64,000 nt of DNA from Candidatus Heimdallarchaeota archaeon (GCA_016839945.1 JAEOTE010000007.1:115799-179798); one strand, 5' to 3'; shown: positions 17,973-28,260, counted from the first letter of the stretch. The notes: generated by a model from the letters alone, not told the origin. A program made the numbers and translations.

Positions 17973-19343
17973 GTGCTATATTTTTTTGTTATGGACTCCA
18001 ATTCTTCAAAACCTGTTTCTGTTAAAGCAAATTATGTTGTTCCAGATGACGTTGAACTCCCCAATTTTGATTTCGAGAACCTTATAATAGAGCACTATAA
18101 GAAATATCCTAGAACAGCTGCTCTAGTGGAGAATCCCACATATGTTAAAGCTATAATGCAACCTTTTAGAAAGTTTTACTTGGTCCCTTTAGCTTTATTT
18201 AAACTAAAACTAAACACAATTCTTTCCTTGAGATGGAAAGAATATCTCAAGTTATGGATATATGTTGTAATAATGTTTATACCAACATTACTTTTTACAA
18301 TCATACCTTTAGAAAAAGCTTTTGAAGGTTTTTCAACAAGTAGATGGATTGCTGATATACTTTTTAATGTAGGAATACCTATACTTATTGCTATTCTACT
18401 CTCATTGTTTTATTTGAAATACACACATGATGGATTTTTGGGATTAACTTTGGCAAAAAGAATTGAATGGCTAGAGAAACCTGTAAGGGAATATTATACA
18501 AAATATTATGATCGAAAACTTCCTAAGAACCCATTTATTATTTTAGCATCTCTTGCTACAGGAATTGGAATACAAATTCCATTGATACAGTTTTCAAATG
18601 CAAATGGGTATAATGCAGCTGCGGCTTTTGGAATCATTGCTTGTATCTTTAACCCTGTACTATTCTATATTTTCTTCGTAGCCTCTTATTATATGATTAT
18701 CAACACAAGATTGTATTCAAAAGTTCTCAAACCTATTAAGGATAGAATTAAAACATATATGAAAGAATATGGAACTCTATTGAACAGAGAAAATTATGAC
18801 ATTATTTGGTCTTTGGGAGACAAATGGAGTAAAGGTCGTTCAATTCGTCAACTAGAAAACATTCCAACAGCAGGTATTCTATCTACTTTGATAATAATAA
18901 TAGCTATGGGGATGGGTAATGCAAATGAACTAATTTATGCCTTAGCTGGTGAAATGCCTTTAGTTAATTTTGAATTTCTTTTCATCCATGTGGGGCAACC
19001 TGTAACAGTACTAGTAGTAACGATTTCAGCGCTTGTAGCTGCATTAATGGTATTAGTCGTTTTGTTACCTCTAATTATATTTCATTCTAGAATGAAGAAA
19101 TTCAAAATCAAAGCTTTAATGGAACTTGATAATTATATTTTCGCAAATGTTGTTGAGTTTGAAATAAGGTATGCTGAAGTGGCTAAGCAAGAAAATGTAA
19201 CAATGTTTCAGCTTCGTGAATACATAGCTTCAATGCGAACGTTTCCTATTTCAACTTCAAAGTTGTTTAGAACAATAATGGCGGTAATTATCTGGATCTT
19301 GAATATGTTGAAGATTATCAGATCAGTAGGAGGAGGATTATAG
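17973..19343 (+). CDS. Multi-spanning membrane protein of unknown function, directly upstream of an FtsZ-like gene
   Basis: About 7 hydrophobic segments; stop TAG at 19341-19343 is followed immediately by the ATG of the next gene; ATG at 17991 is a plausible alternative start. Confidence 0.85.
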   Translation: MLYFFVMDSNSSKPVSVKANYVVPDDVELPNFDFENLIIEHYKKYPRTAALVENPTYVKAIMQPFRKFYLVPLALFKLKLNTILSLRWKEYLKLWIYVVIMFIPTLLFTIIPLEKAFEGFSTSRWIADILFNVGIPILIAILLSLFYLKYTHDGFLGLTLAKRIEWLEKPVREYYTKYYDRKLPKNPFIILASLATGIGIQIPLIQFSNANGYNAAAAFGIIACIFNPVLFYIFFVASYYMIINTRLYSKVLKPIKDRIKTYMKEYGTLLNRENYDIIWSLGDKWSKGRSIRQLENIPTAGILSTLIIIIAMGMGNANELIYALAGEMPLVNFEFLFIHVGQPVTVLVVTISALVAALMVLVVLLPLIIFHSRMKKFKIKALMELDNYIFANVVEFEIRYAEVAKQENVTMFQLREYIASMRTFPISTSKLFRTIMAVIIWILNMLKIIRSVGGGL

Positions 19344-20483
19344 ATGTCTTGGTTAAAACGCAAACTTTTCAAGAAGAAGATTTCTGTAGCTATTATTGGA
19401 GTAGGTAATGCTGGATGTAGAATAGGAGAACAAATTATTCATCACCTTAGGGAGAGCAAAATCACAGTAAAATCATTAGCTATAAATCATGAAGATAATT
19501 TTCATCCAAAAATCAATAATTATTCAGATGAATTCTGGTTTGGATCAAAGAAGAATCTATCATCAAACTATGAGTTAGAAGATGCAATGAGTGATTTGAA
19601 GAAAAAGGAAATAGATTTACGAGACAAACTTGAGAAAGTTGTTTTTTACAAACGAGATGATAGAAGAAGTGATGATGATTTAGCTTTGCATCTTATTGTA
19701 GGAAGTGGAGGAGGTACTGGTAGTGCAGGATCTATGATTGCTAGTAATCTAATTACTGATATAGTAGGTGATCCCCCCACTGTAATCTTTGTAGTTCCTG
19801 AAAAAGATGAACCATCACTAGTTCAATATAACGCTGCAAAAGCTCTCTTCCACTTAGGATTCGACTTAAAAGGTCCTTATTGCCCAGTAATTCTCTTTGA
19901 TAATGAAAAACTATTGAATTTTTATTCAGATGAACAGATTGAGCAAGCTCTTGAAAAGAGTAATGAAATACTAGCAGAGACTTTAACAACTACAATTCTT
20001 GCTGCTTTACAAGAAAGCACTCATGAAGAGTATAATGCTAATCTCAAAGATTTCTTTAGCTCCTTCACAAGAGAAGCTAGAGGATTAGGAGTGATTGTTT
20101 CTCTTGACAAAGAATTTGAAACTTTAGAAATAGCTCAAAATATCAGATTTTCTGATCTTTTCTTCGGTGAATTAGATGAAAATTCAAGCTTGACAGCTGA
20201 TGTAACAAGGGCAAAACTTGGATATTTAACAATTTCAACACCAACAACTTATCAATCAACGTTCGAAACAAGAAAAATAGTAAAGAAATTTGAAAGAGGA
20301 GATATTAAAGCAGCTCTCAACTCGATAGATGAACCATTTCTTACAATTAGAGGAATCTTAACAGGTATTCATCCGGATTATGTTGATCGGTTCTGGGAAA
20401 TACTGGAAAAGGGAAGAGATAGCAGAAAAAATATTCTAGAAATTGAATCAAAAATAAGAGAATCCTATATAAGTTTAACATAG
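19344..20483 (+). CDS. Divergent FtsZ/tubulin-superfamily GTPase
   Basis: 379 aa; T1-like VAIIGVGNAGCRIGEQI, G-box GSGGGTGSAGS (about 19701-19733), T7-like NANLKDFF (about 20034-20057). Confidence 0.88.
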   Translation: MSWLKRKLFKKKISVAIIGVGNAGCRIGEQIIHHLRESKITVKSLAINHEDNFHPKINNYSDEFWFGSKKNLSSNYELEDAMSDLKKKEIDLRDKLEKVVFYKRDDRRSDDDLALHLIVGSGGGTGSAGSMIASNLITDIVGDPPTVIFVVPEKDEPSLVQYNAAKALFHLGFDLKGPYCPVILFDNEKLLNFYSDEQIEQALEKSNEILAETLTTTILAALQESTHEEYNANLKDFFSSFTREARGLGVIVSLDKEFETLEIAQNIRFSDLFFGELDENSSLTADVTRAKLGYLTISTPTTYQSTFETRKIVKKFERGDIKAALNSIDEPFLTIRGILTGIHPDYVDRFWEILEKGRDSRKNILEIESKIRESYISLT

Positions 20484-20525
20484 ACGAAAAGGAAATCTCT
20501 TATAAACCACTTTGATGATAGAAAA

Positions 20526-21509
20526 TTGAACATAATGAGTGATAAGAGTATTTGCCCTAGTTGTAATAGGGAAATTAAACCTACATCAAAATTTTGTAAA
20601 TTCTGTGGAGTAACACTGAAATCTTGCCCTTCATGTAATGAGTTTAATAAGGTGGAAGATGCTTTTTGTGGGTCATGTGGAGAAGATATTAGCAAATTGA
20701 TTATACCCATACCTCATAGAAAGGAAAGTGAAGATTCAGCTTATGCGCCAATAATTGAAGAAATAGAAGAAGGTGAAAAAAGACCAAAATTAGTAGTTTG
20801 GCCACCACAATATGCAGAGGCTAGACCACAAATACAACCAAAACCTACTCCTGAATTATTTGAAGAGGGAACCCAATATGAACCTACAAAAGTTCAATAT
20901 CAGTATAGTAAAGTTAAACCAATTGGATTTTTAGGAGGACCATTACCAACTTCGAATGTTCTAAGTGTAACACTTGAAGCTTTTGGACTAGCGTTAGCTC
21001 TTGTGGCAGCTGGAATTGTGATTGTAAGCATTGGTTTTGCATTCTTCGAGTATCTAGTGTTTCCAGTAATAACTGGAATTTTGGGAGGAGCTCTACTCTT
21101 ATCCGCACCATTTTTTGGAATCTATTATGTGAGTTCTAACTGGCTTTACAAAGCTTTTCAAATCAAGAGACCTGTAAAAATAAGAACAGTAATCCTGAAT
21201 TATACATTAGGAACATTGTTATTTGCCATATTTGGTATGATGTTAGCACCAATCTTTATACAAGGAGGAGCACTAGCTATTACTTTTTCAGTAGTAGGTG
21301 GAATAGTATATCTTATGGGATTAATAGTAATTCCATTAAAAGCATATCTTGCTGATTTGGTTTATGTTAAAGCTGCAATGAAGCATAGAGATAAAGAAGA
21401 GGAAGATAAAGCACAAGAAGAAAAAGACGTTGAAGAAATAGAGAAAAAAGAAGAGAAGGGAAAAAAGGAAGTTAAAACTTCTAAGAAGAAAAAGGAGAAG
21501 AAAAAGTAG
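20526..21509 (+). CDS. Double zinc-ribbon membrane protein with Lys/Glu-rich C-terminus
   Basis: CPSCNREIKPTSKFCKFCG and CPSCNEFNKVEDAFCGSCG; 3-4 TM segments; charged tail; possible start at 20535. Confidence 0.85.
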   Translation: MNIMSDKSICPSCNREIKPTSKFCKFCGVTLKSCPSCNEFNKVEDAFCGSCGEDISKLIIPIPHRKESEDSAYAPIIEEIEEGEKRPKLVVWPPQYAEARPQIQPKPTPELFEEGTQYEPTKVQYQYSKVKPIGFLGGPLPTSNVLSVTLEAFGLALALVAAGIVIVSIGFAFFEYLVFPVITGILGGALLLSAPFFGIYYVSSNWLYKAFQIKRPVKIRTVILNYTLGTLLFAIFGMMLAPIFIQGGALAITFSVVGGIVYLMGLIVIPLKAYLADLVYVKAAMKHRDKEEEDKAQEEKDVEEIEKKEEKGKKEVKTSKKKKEKKK

Positions 21510-21576
21510 AATATCATAATAGTCATATTCATCGAAAAAAATAAATAGGTTTTACCTTTGAATGGAGTGAGTAAAA

Positions 21577-22146
21577 ATGAGTGAAAACACTTCTGATGCA
21601 ATTTATAAAATAATTAAAGAAAGAAGAAGTATTAGATCCTTTAAGGATCAAGAAATTCCTGAAAGTAACATCAAAAAAATCTTAGAAGCGGGTTGGATGG
21701 CTCCTAGTGCAGGAAATAGACAACCTGTGGAATTAATTATTGTGAAAGATAAAGCAACAAAACAAAAATTATCAGCACAAAGATTTGTAGATGAATCTCC
21801 TTTACTAATTGCTGTAGTTGTTAATCTGGAACGAACAAAGTCTAGATATGGTGAAAGAGGACAAAGGATGTATATTTATCATGATTCAGGAGCTGCAATT
21901 CAGAACATGTTACTTATGAGTAAATCATTAGGTTTAGGATCATGTTGGATAGGAGCTTTTAATGACGAAAGAGTATCAAGGTTTCTTGAATTACCTGAAC
22001 ATGTTTTACCTATGGCCTTGATTACTATTGGTTATCCAAACGAAGATCCAGATCTTCCTAGAAAGATACCTTTAGACAAAATAACACATGAAGAAAAATA
22101 TGAGGAGCAAAAAATCAAAGATTATCTAATGTCTCTTGTTGATTAG
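21577..22146 (+). CDS. Nitroreductase family protein
   Basis: RRSIRSFKDQEIPESNIKKILEAGWMAPSAGNRQPVELIIV...LGLGSCWIGAF. Confidence 0.93.
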   Translation: MSENTSDAIYKIIKERRSIRSFKDQEIPESNIKKILEAGWMAPSAGNRQPVELIIVKDKATKQKLSAQRFVDESPLLIAVVVNLERTKSRYGERGQRMYIYHDSGAAIQNMLLMSKSLGLGSCWIGAFNDERVSRFLELPEHVLPMALITIGYPNEDPDLPRKIPLDKITHEEKYEEQKIKDYLMSLVD

Positions 22147-22158
22147 CTTTGAGTTTTT

Positions 22159-22743
22159 TTACCCTATTTTTTGCAAAAGTTTTACTTTCTGAGCGGAATC
22201 ATCAGTTTCCACAATTCCATTATTGCGTAAATCATGCAAAGCTCTGATGATAGCTGCAGGGGTAAAACCTGTTGTTTTAACTAGTTCATCTCGTGTCCAT
22301 TCTTCTTTATCAGCAACACCTTGAAGGAGAAGGAGAATTTTAGTATGAGGATTTGCAGCAAAAACTTTCTCAAATAGAATTGTATAAATTGCTAATAACT
22401 CTTGGAGATCTATTTCTTGTGCTCTTTCTTGAGTCATTTCTTCATACATTTTTCTAAGACCTGACATCTGCTCTTCAACGCTTTGTAGCTGTGCTTTATA
22501 TTCTGCTGCTTCTTTTTGTAACCCTGTTACTTTACCGTCTTTTGAATTGTATTCATCTTGAAGTTGTGTAAACTTATTATCGATTTCCTTTAGTCTATTT
22601 TTTAAATCAGCATTTTCTTTTACTATGTCGTCAGAGAAATTTGATAGTTTTGAGAGAACTGAAGGTAATTTTTCAAACTTATCTTTGATTTGTGAATAAA
22701 GCTCAATGAATTCTTCTAGAGGAGTTTTACCAGTTGCTTCCAT
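22159..22743 (-). CDS. Coiled-coil protein with C-terminal winged-helix-like domain
   Basis: Heptad-rich middle region; C-terminus TRDELVKTTGFTPAAIIRALHDLRNNGIVETDD. Confidence 0.7.
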   Translation of the reverse strand: MEATGKTPLEEFIELYSQIKDKFEKLPSVLSKLSNFSDDIVKENADLKNRLKEIDNKFTQLQDEYNSKDGKVTGLQKEAAEYKAQLQSVEEQMSGLRKMYEEMTQERAQEIDLQELLAIYTILFEKVFAANPHTKILLLLQGVADKEEWTRDELVKTTGFTPAAIIRALHDLRNNGIVETDDSAQKVKLLQKIG

Positions 22744-22844
22744 AATGGTTACTTATTTCATAAAACACTATTTTAACTTTATGTCCGTTTAATGGATTCT
22801 CACATGCGAAAATTTATTATAGAATCTTTTTTAGCAGTTGAGAT

Positions 22845-23549
22845 ATGGATACAATTATTCTTTGTGGGGGTCTAGGCACACGAATCAGAACTATAACAAA
22901 AGATAGTCTACCTAAAGCTATGATTCAATTATCAGGTAAAACGATTTTAGAATGGGAACTCAATTGGCTGAGAAAGAATAATATTCAGCATGCAATTTTA
23001 GCTGTTAGGCACCTTGCTGCATATATAGAAGAGCAATTTGGTAGAGTATATGAAACTGAATATGGTGAGATAGAGATTAGTTATAGTATAGAAAGGGAGA
23101 AATTGGGATCAGGAGGAGCAGTTCTTTTAGCTAATCAATTTGTCTCAAGCAAAAATGCAATCATAATGAATGGAGATATAATTACAAATTTTGATCTTTC
23201 TGAGATGATAACGATGCACATTACTAGTGAAATTGAAGGAACTATTGCAGTTGTAAAAATGCGAAGTCCTTATGGCATCGTTGAAATAGAAGATAAGAAA
23301 AAAATATCGGAATTTAGAGAAAAGCCTATTCTTGATCATTGGATTCATGCAGGGGTGGATGTTTTTGCCAAAGATGTTCTTGAATCATTCCCAGAGAAAG
23401 GTCAAATGGAAGAGACTATTTTTGTAGAAATGGCTGAAAAGAAGGAACTTATTGCTTATAGAGTAAACCCAGAATATTATTGGAGAAGTATAGATAATCC
23501 AAAAGATCTGCAAGAAGCAGAGAAAGAGTGGAAAGGATTAGATGGATAA
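22845..23549 (+). CDS. Nucleotidyltransferase family protein (sugar-phosphate NTP transferase)
   Basis: DTIILCGGLGTRIRTITKDSLPKAMIQLSGKTILEW...IIMNGDIITNFD. Confidence 0.93.
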   Translation: MDTIILCGGLGTRIRTITKDSLPKAMIQLSGKTILEWELNWLRKNNIQHAILAVRHLAAYIEEQFGRVYETEYGEIEISYSIEREKLGSGGAVLLANQFVSSKNAIIMNGDIITNFDLSEMITMHITSEIEGTIAVVKMRSPYGIVEIEDKKKISEFREKPILDHWIHAGVDVFAKDVLESFPEKGQMEETIFVEMAEKKELIAYRVNPEYYWRSIDNPKDLQEAEKEWKGLDG

Positions 23550-24371
23550 TAACGGACTATTTTGAGATGGATCCCAATCAAACCTTTTTTGATAAAAAGA
23601 GTTCTTAAATCCTAAATTTTGATAGAGTTTTTCAGCTCCACTTCCCCTTTGAACCTGCAAACAGAAATTTGCTGAAGGATTATCATCTATTACTGATTTC
23701 ATATAGTTGGACATCATAATCTTAGCATACCCTCTTCTACGATAGCGGTGTCTAGTACCAACACCATAAAAACCGTGAAATGGGAGATTTTTATGTGTAC
23801 AAAAGCATCCAACATCTTTTCCATCAACATATCCTATGTAGAATTCTACTTGGTTTTCAATTTGAGTTGTAACCATTTGCGAAATATATTTTCGAAGATG
23901 TTTTGGATAACTAAAAGAATCAAAAAAAACATCAACCCATTTACTCAATTTCTTGGAAGAGAGTAATTCTAATTCCAACAGATTATTAGGGATTAGGAAT
24001 GAATTCTCATCACTTTTCCAAGTCATCAGAGAGATGTCTTGATAAAACGCTATGAATTTTTTCTGACGAAGTATCTTCGAATTAGTCTGAAATAAATCAT
24101 CAACATAGTGCTTAATTATAAAATATTCCTTACCATCAGAAAAGAATGAAAAAGAGAAATTAAGGAATTCTGAGAAGTTCTTTTCTCCATATAATGTAGG
24201 AGTTACATAACTGTAAGTTTCAATTGATTTATTCTTGATAAAATAGCCTAATTCATTTTTTACACTTTCAGAGTCTGGCATGAAGTAATAGAACTCATAT
24301 TCATTTAAATCAAGAAACATCCTATCTTCATTTAAGTTTTCATTATTTTTCATTCTTCTAATCTTTATCAT
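23538..24371 (-). CDS. GNAT family N-acetyltransferase
   Basis: C-terminal GVGTRHRYRRRGYAKIMMSNYMKSVIDDNPSANFCLQVQRGSGAEKLYQNLGFKNS. Confidence 0.88.
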   Translation of the reverse strand: MIKIRRMKNNENLNEDRMFLDLNEYEFYYFMPDSESVKNELGYFIKNKSIETYSYVTPTLYGEKNFSEFLNFSFSFFSDGKEYFIIKHYVDDLFQTNSKILRQKKFIAFYQDISLMTWKSDENSFLIPNNLLELELLSSKKLSKWVDVFFDSFSYPKHLRKYISQMVTTQIENQVEFYIGYVDGKDVGCFCTHKNLPFHGFYGVGTRHRYRRRGYAKIMMSNYMKSVIDDNPSANFCLQVQRGSGAEKLYQNLGFKNSFYQKRFDWDPSQNSPLLSI

Positions 24372-24471
24372 TTTCTGGAAAAATAAATGTATCCTTTCAT
24401 TTCAAATTAGAAGTTTTTTTCATTTAGCAAAAAACATTTAAAGCAACAAATTCTTTGCAGTTTGAAATCGT

Positions 24472-24771
24472 ATGAGTTCTAAATGGAAAGAAGAAACCAG
24501 AAAGGATTTCATTAAAAACACTGTTCGTGGTGTCATAGGAGTTTTAATTCTAGTTATTCTATTGGTTATTAAATTAACTTGGGAAGGAATATATAATTGG
24601 TTTTATACAAAAGTAGCTCCAGGTGCAAACACATCAGGGGGAATGTGGCAAGATCCACTCTTATTATTTAGTCTATTACTACTTATTCCTGTTTTAGCCT
24701 GTGGAGTGGCTTTAACTATAAGTGGAGGATGGAAGGCATATAGATTAGCTGTTCCACCAAAAGAAGAATAA
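24472..24771 (+). CDS. Small two-TM membrane protein
   Basis: 99 aa with two hydrophobic helices in an otherwise unoccupied interval. Confidence 0.65.
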   Translation: MSSKWKEETRKDFIKNTVRGVIGVLILVILLVIKLTWEGIYNWFYTKVAPGANTSGGMWQDPLLLFSLLLLIPVLACGVALTISGGWKAYRLAVPPKEE

Positions 24772-24838
24772 ACTTACTTTAGGTTTTAAATCTATTTCAT
24801 ACAGAAAAGTAATTATTTTTGATTTTTTAGCATCAAGT

Positions 24839-25288
24839 ATGGAAAGAATAGATAAGAATCTGGAGTATAATGAATTCTGCTTTGGTTGCGGAGAAGACAA
24901 CCCAATAGGTGCAAAACTTGATTTTTTCAAAATTTCTGATGATAGTGTAAAATCTAATTTTCTTGTTCCAGATACTTGGTGTGGTTGGGGAAAAATTATT
25001 CACGGTGGTTTACAGACCGTCTTACTAGACGAAGTATCTGCATGGGTTATTGTAGCATTACTTAAAGAACAAGGATTAACAATTAAGGCTCAAATAGAGT
25101 TTTTCAAACCTTTATATGTGGAAGAAGAAGTGGAAATTCTAGGTAAGGTTGAAAAAGTAGATGAGCGAGACATAACAATAACTAGTGTATTAAAAAACAA
25201 AACTGGAGAAACATGTACTAAAGGGACATTTGTTTATAGAAAAGTTGAGATGGATAAAATCAAAAAAGTTGCTAAGATCCCGCTTTAG
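24839..25288 (+). CDS. PaaI/4HBT-like hotdog thioesterase
   Basis: CFGCGEDNPIGAKLDFF...IIHGGLQTVLLDEVSAWV hotdog pattern. Confidence 0.88.
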   Translation: MERIDKNLEYNEFCFGCGEDNPIGAKLDFFKISDDSVKSNFLVPDTWCGWGKIIHGGLQTVLLDEVSAWVIVALLKEQGLTIKAQIEFFKPLYVEEEVEILGKVEKVDERDITITSVLKNKTGETCTKGTFVYRKVEMDKIKKVAKIPL

Positions 25289-25497
25289 CAACTATCATGA
25301 AATATAGCTACAGTTGGACAGGATGTTACACATGCGCAACATTCTATACAATCATCTACGTTATCTGCATAGGATTTACCATCCTTAATAACAAATACAT
25401 CTGAAGGACAAACATCCACACAATCAGCAGCTCCTGTGCATTTATCAAAATCGATTTTTATTACCCAATCATCTGAAACAAATTCTTTAACTGACAT
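25285..25497 (-). CDS. 4Fe-4S dicluster ferredoxin
   Basis: CTGAADCVDVCP and CIECCACVTSCP. Confidence 0.92.
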   Translation of the reverse strand: MSVKEFVSDDWVIKIDFDKCTGAADCVDVCPSDVFVIKDGKSYADNVDDCIECCACVTSCPTVAIFHDSC

Positions 25498-25557
25498 AAT
25501 TATCAGAATGTGTTCTGTTTCCTTGCTTTTATATTTTCCTCCATGTCGTATAGATTT

Positions 25558-25977
25558 CTAGCAAAGACCGCAAGGAACTAGTGTAGGTACTGTTGCTGCA
25601 AGAATGGTGAAAATTATCTGTAGAATAGAAATTACAAGTAAACTGTAAAGCAAAATCTTAGAAATAGGTAAAGTGAATTCTTCATTTCCTTTCTTAATAA
25701 AATATGTATGTATTGAAAAAGCGAATATACCTCCTAGTGATAAAACAAAGGAGAATATTGCACCAATTACACTTGCTAGATAGAATTCTATCATTCCATA
25801 TAAGATCAAAGCAAGCATTGGAATGTGGATAATAACAAAGAGAGTAATTCCTCCTTTCATTTTGAATAATTCCCACTCTTTCCAATATGCTGATTCAATC
25901 TCATGACAGATTAATAATATTGCATTAACGAAATATAACCAAAAAGCAATTATCAGGGCAATTTCTGAAAAAACCAT
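25558..25977 (-). CDS. Small multi-TM protein
   Basis: 139 aa, about 4 hydrophobic helices, C-terminal PCGLC. Confidence 0.65.
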   Translation of the reverse strand: MVFSEIALIIAFWLYFVNAILLICHEIESAYWKEWELFKMKGGITLFVIIHIPMLALILYGMIEFYLASVIGAIFSFVLSLGGIFAFSIHTYFIKKGNEEFTLPISKILLYSLLVISILQIIFTILAATVPTLVPCGLC

Positions 25978-26059
25978 AATATAAGATAACTTTACTAAAA
26001 AATAAGTTTTACTTAAAAATGCGCAAAGTATTTGATATCATACATAATATGTTATATTT

Positions 26060-26812
26060 ATGAGATTTGAAGATAAAAAAGTAATAATAACTGGGGCTAG
26101 TTCAGGAATAGGAAGAGCAACAGCAATCAAATTTAGGAAAGAAGGTGCAGAAGTTCTCCTAGTTGCAAGATCAGAAGATGTATTGAAGGATTTAGCATCA
26201 GAGTTAAATTCTATGTCTCTAGCAATGGATCTTACAGCAAACAAAGCCGCGGAATTGATTATTGGTGAAGCAACTCTCCTTTGGGGTAAAATTGATGTTT
26301 TAGTTAATGCTGCAGGAATTATTAAATCTGGAACAATTCTTGATACAACCATTGAAGATTTTGACTATATGATGAATTTAAATCTCCGTTCAATTTTCCA
26401 TTTAATGCAAACTGCTATCCCTTTTCTTAAAGAAACAAAGGGGAATATTGTGAATATATCTAGTGTAACTGGAATCAGAGCTTTTCCAAACATATTAGCT
26501 TACTGTGTTAGTAAAGCCGCTTTAGATCATCTTACAAGATGTTCAGCATTAGAACTAGCTCAGTTTGGAGTCAGAGTTAATGCAGTAAATCCTGGAGTTG
26601 TAATAACTAATTTGCACAAAGCAAGTGGAATGTCTGTAGAAGATTATGCGAAATTTTTAGTACATAGTGAAACAACCCACCCACTTGGAAGAGCAGGGAC
26701 AGCTGAAGAAATAGCAGATTTGATTCTGTTTTTAGCATCAAATAAGGCTAGTTGGATTACTGGAGAAACAGTTAGTATAGATGGAGGAAGATTCCTTACT
26801 TGTTTACGTTAG
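26060..26812 (+). CDS. SDR family oxidoreductase
   Basis: VIITGASSGIGRATAIKF; NAAG; YCVSKAALDHLTR; NPGVV. Confidence 0.96.
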   Translation: MRFEDKKVIITGASSGIGRATAIKFRKEGAEVLLVARSEDVLKDLASELNSMSLAMDLTANKAAELIIGEATLLWGKIDVLVNAAGIIKSGTILDTTIEDFDYMMNLNLRSIFHLMQTAIPFLKETKGNIVNISSVTGIRAFPNILAYCVSKAALDHLTRCSALELAQFGVRVNAVNPGVVITNLHKASGMSVEDYAKFLVHSETTHPLGRAGTAEEIADLILFLASNKASWITGETVSIDGGRFLTCLR

Positions 26813-28260
26813 CTTAAACTAAACTTTACTCCTAAGCCTTTTTGTATTACATCAGAATGAAATGAATTGAATTCATCAGGCTTTTCAGTATGTATAGGCA
26901 TAACATATTTAGGATTAATTTTCTGAATCATTTCCTTAATATCATAACCAGAAGCATGTCCTGAACAATGAACTTGTTCATAAGGATGCATTCCAAAGAA
27001 CATCAACCAGTTTATAGCTTTTTTAAGGTCTAACTCCATTTCTTCATCGACAGGTTCAGTTACAGATCGAATGAAAATGGATCCTTCTTGAGGATTAATG
27101 TCAAACAAATTTTTTAATTCAAAGAAATCACATCTATATACGAAATCCTTAGGATTTTTACTTATATCATCAGCTGTGACACTATTTGTTCTATCAATAA
27201 GCTTATTTTCCCAATACAGGTAATCTCTCATTTGTATCTCTACAGGATAATTAATATCGTTTAGAATACCCCATCTCTTTTTAGGTATAAAGATACTAAT
27301 TTCATCAATAGTTGGCATATTTTTTACACCATTCTCCTCAAGAACTCCTAATGTGTAAGCTTGTTTTAGATTAACAACTAAGGATCTATCAGCATGTTTA
27401 GCTGCTTCAATAAATGAACGCATACGATCCATATCTCGAACAGGAAAATTGACTGTTATTAATCCAGGAACATTTTCCACTAATGAAAATAGTTTTTGTT
27501 GAAGATCCATTTCACCGAAAGAAGTTGGTTCTTCAATATTAGTTCCTTCACTAATGATTAGAACAGGATCAAAGGATTTAGCTTTTTCTACAAAAAAGTC
27601 ACTTTCAGTACCTCTACGTCCATGAAAACGGATATCCCCTGTATAAACAATAGCTCCTTCACTGGTTTCAATAATAAAAGAATTAGCTCCAGGTACAGAA
27701 TGATCAACAGGATAAGTATGAATAGTAAAATCATCAATTTTTGTCGTTGTTTCAAGGATATTAAATTCCCTTTTTATCCTAGAATCTTTATCTTTAACTA
27801 GTTTCGAAGAATCTCTTTTACTAGGTCTGAGTTTGAAAGCTTCTTTGATAAAAGTATATTCATGAAAACCAAAAGCAGTTTCCTCAAGTGCTTGAAGAAT
27901 AGCTTTACAGCCTATAGAACAGAAAACAGGAATATCAGGTCTGATGAATGATAGAAAACCTGCATGATCTAAATGAGGATGCGAAAGAACAATTCCATCA
28001 AATTTAGGTTCTTTTGAACTTTCTCGCAAACGTCTTTCATAGTCTGGCCGATATAAACCATCTAAATCAGGTAACAAACCTAATTTTAGAAAATCACTAA
28101 TATAATTCCATTTTCGTGGTTGAAGATAGGGTGTAAAAAAATCTCCCCATCGTCCAAAACTTAAACCAAAATCAAAGAAGATTCTGGTATCTCCATCTTC
28201 TATTAGAATCTTATTTCCACCAATTTCTCCTACTGCACCATGAAGTGTTATTTGTGTCAT
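26809..28260 (-). CDS. RNase J-like metallo-beta-lactamase/beta-CASP protein
   Basis: MTQITLHGAVGEIGGNKILIEDGDTRIFFDFG...LSHPHLDHAG...VYTGDIRFHG...SGHASGYDIKEMIQKINPKYVMPIHTE. The listed ORF extends to 28422 but the homologous-looking start is ATG at 28260. Confidence 0.88.
   Translation of the reverse strand: MTQITLHGAVGEIGGNKILIEDGDTRIFFDFGLSFGRWGDFFTPYLQPRKWNYISDFLKLGLLPDLDGLYRPDYERRLRESSKEPKFDGIVLSHPHLDHAGFLSFIRPDIPVFCSIGCKAILQALEETAFGFHEYTFIKEAFKLRPSKRDSSKLVKDKDSRIKREFNILETTTKIDDFTIHTYPVDHSVPGANSFIIETSEGAIVYTGDIRFHGRRGTESDFFVEKAKSFDPVLIISEGTNIEEPTSFGEMDLQQKLFSLVENVPGLITVNFPVRDMDRMRSFIEAAKHADRSLVVNLKQAYTLGVLEENGVKNMPTIDEISIFIPKKRWGILNDINYPVEIQMRDYLYWENKLIDRTNSVTADDISKNPKDFVYRCDFFELKNLFDINPQEGSIFIRSVTEPVDEEMELDLKKAINWLMFFGMHPYEQVHCSGHASGYDIKEMIQKINPKYVMPIHTEKPDEFNSFHSDVIQKGLGVKFSLS

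Noticed and set aside
21362-21601. 79-aa minus-strand Phe/Ser-rich ORF
   Set aside because: Shadow of the Lys/Glu-rich tail of the zinc-ribbon gene (reverse complement of AAG/GAA codons).
26038-26352. 104-aa minus-strand ORF
   Set aside because: Antisense to the SDR oxidoreductase start region; shadow ORF.
26809-26812. Tail-to-tail overlaps (26809-26812, 25285-25288, 23538-23549) as regulatory antisense
   Set aside because: Short convergent overlaps are ordinary in compact genomes; nothing else supports regulation.
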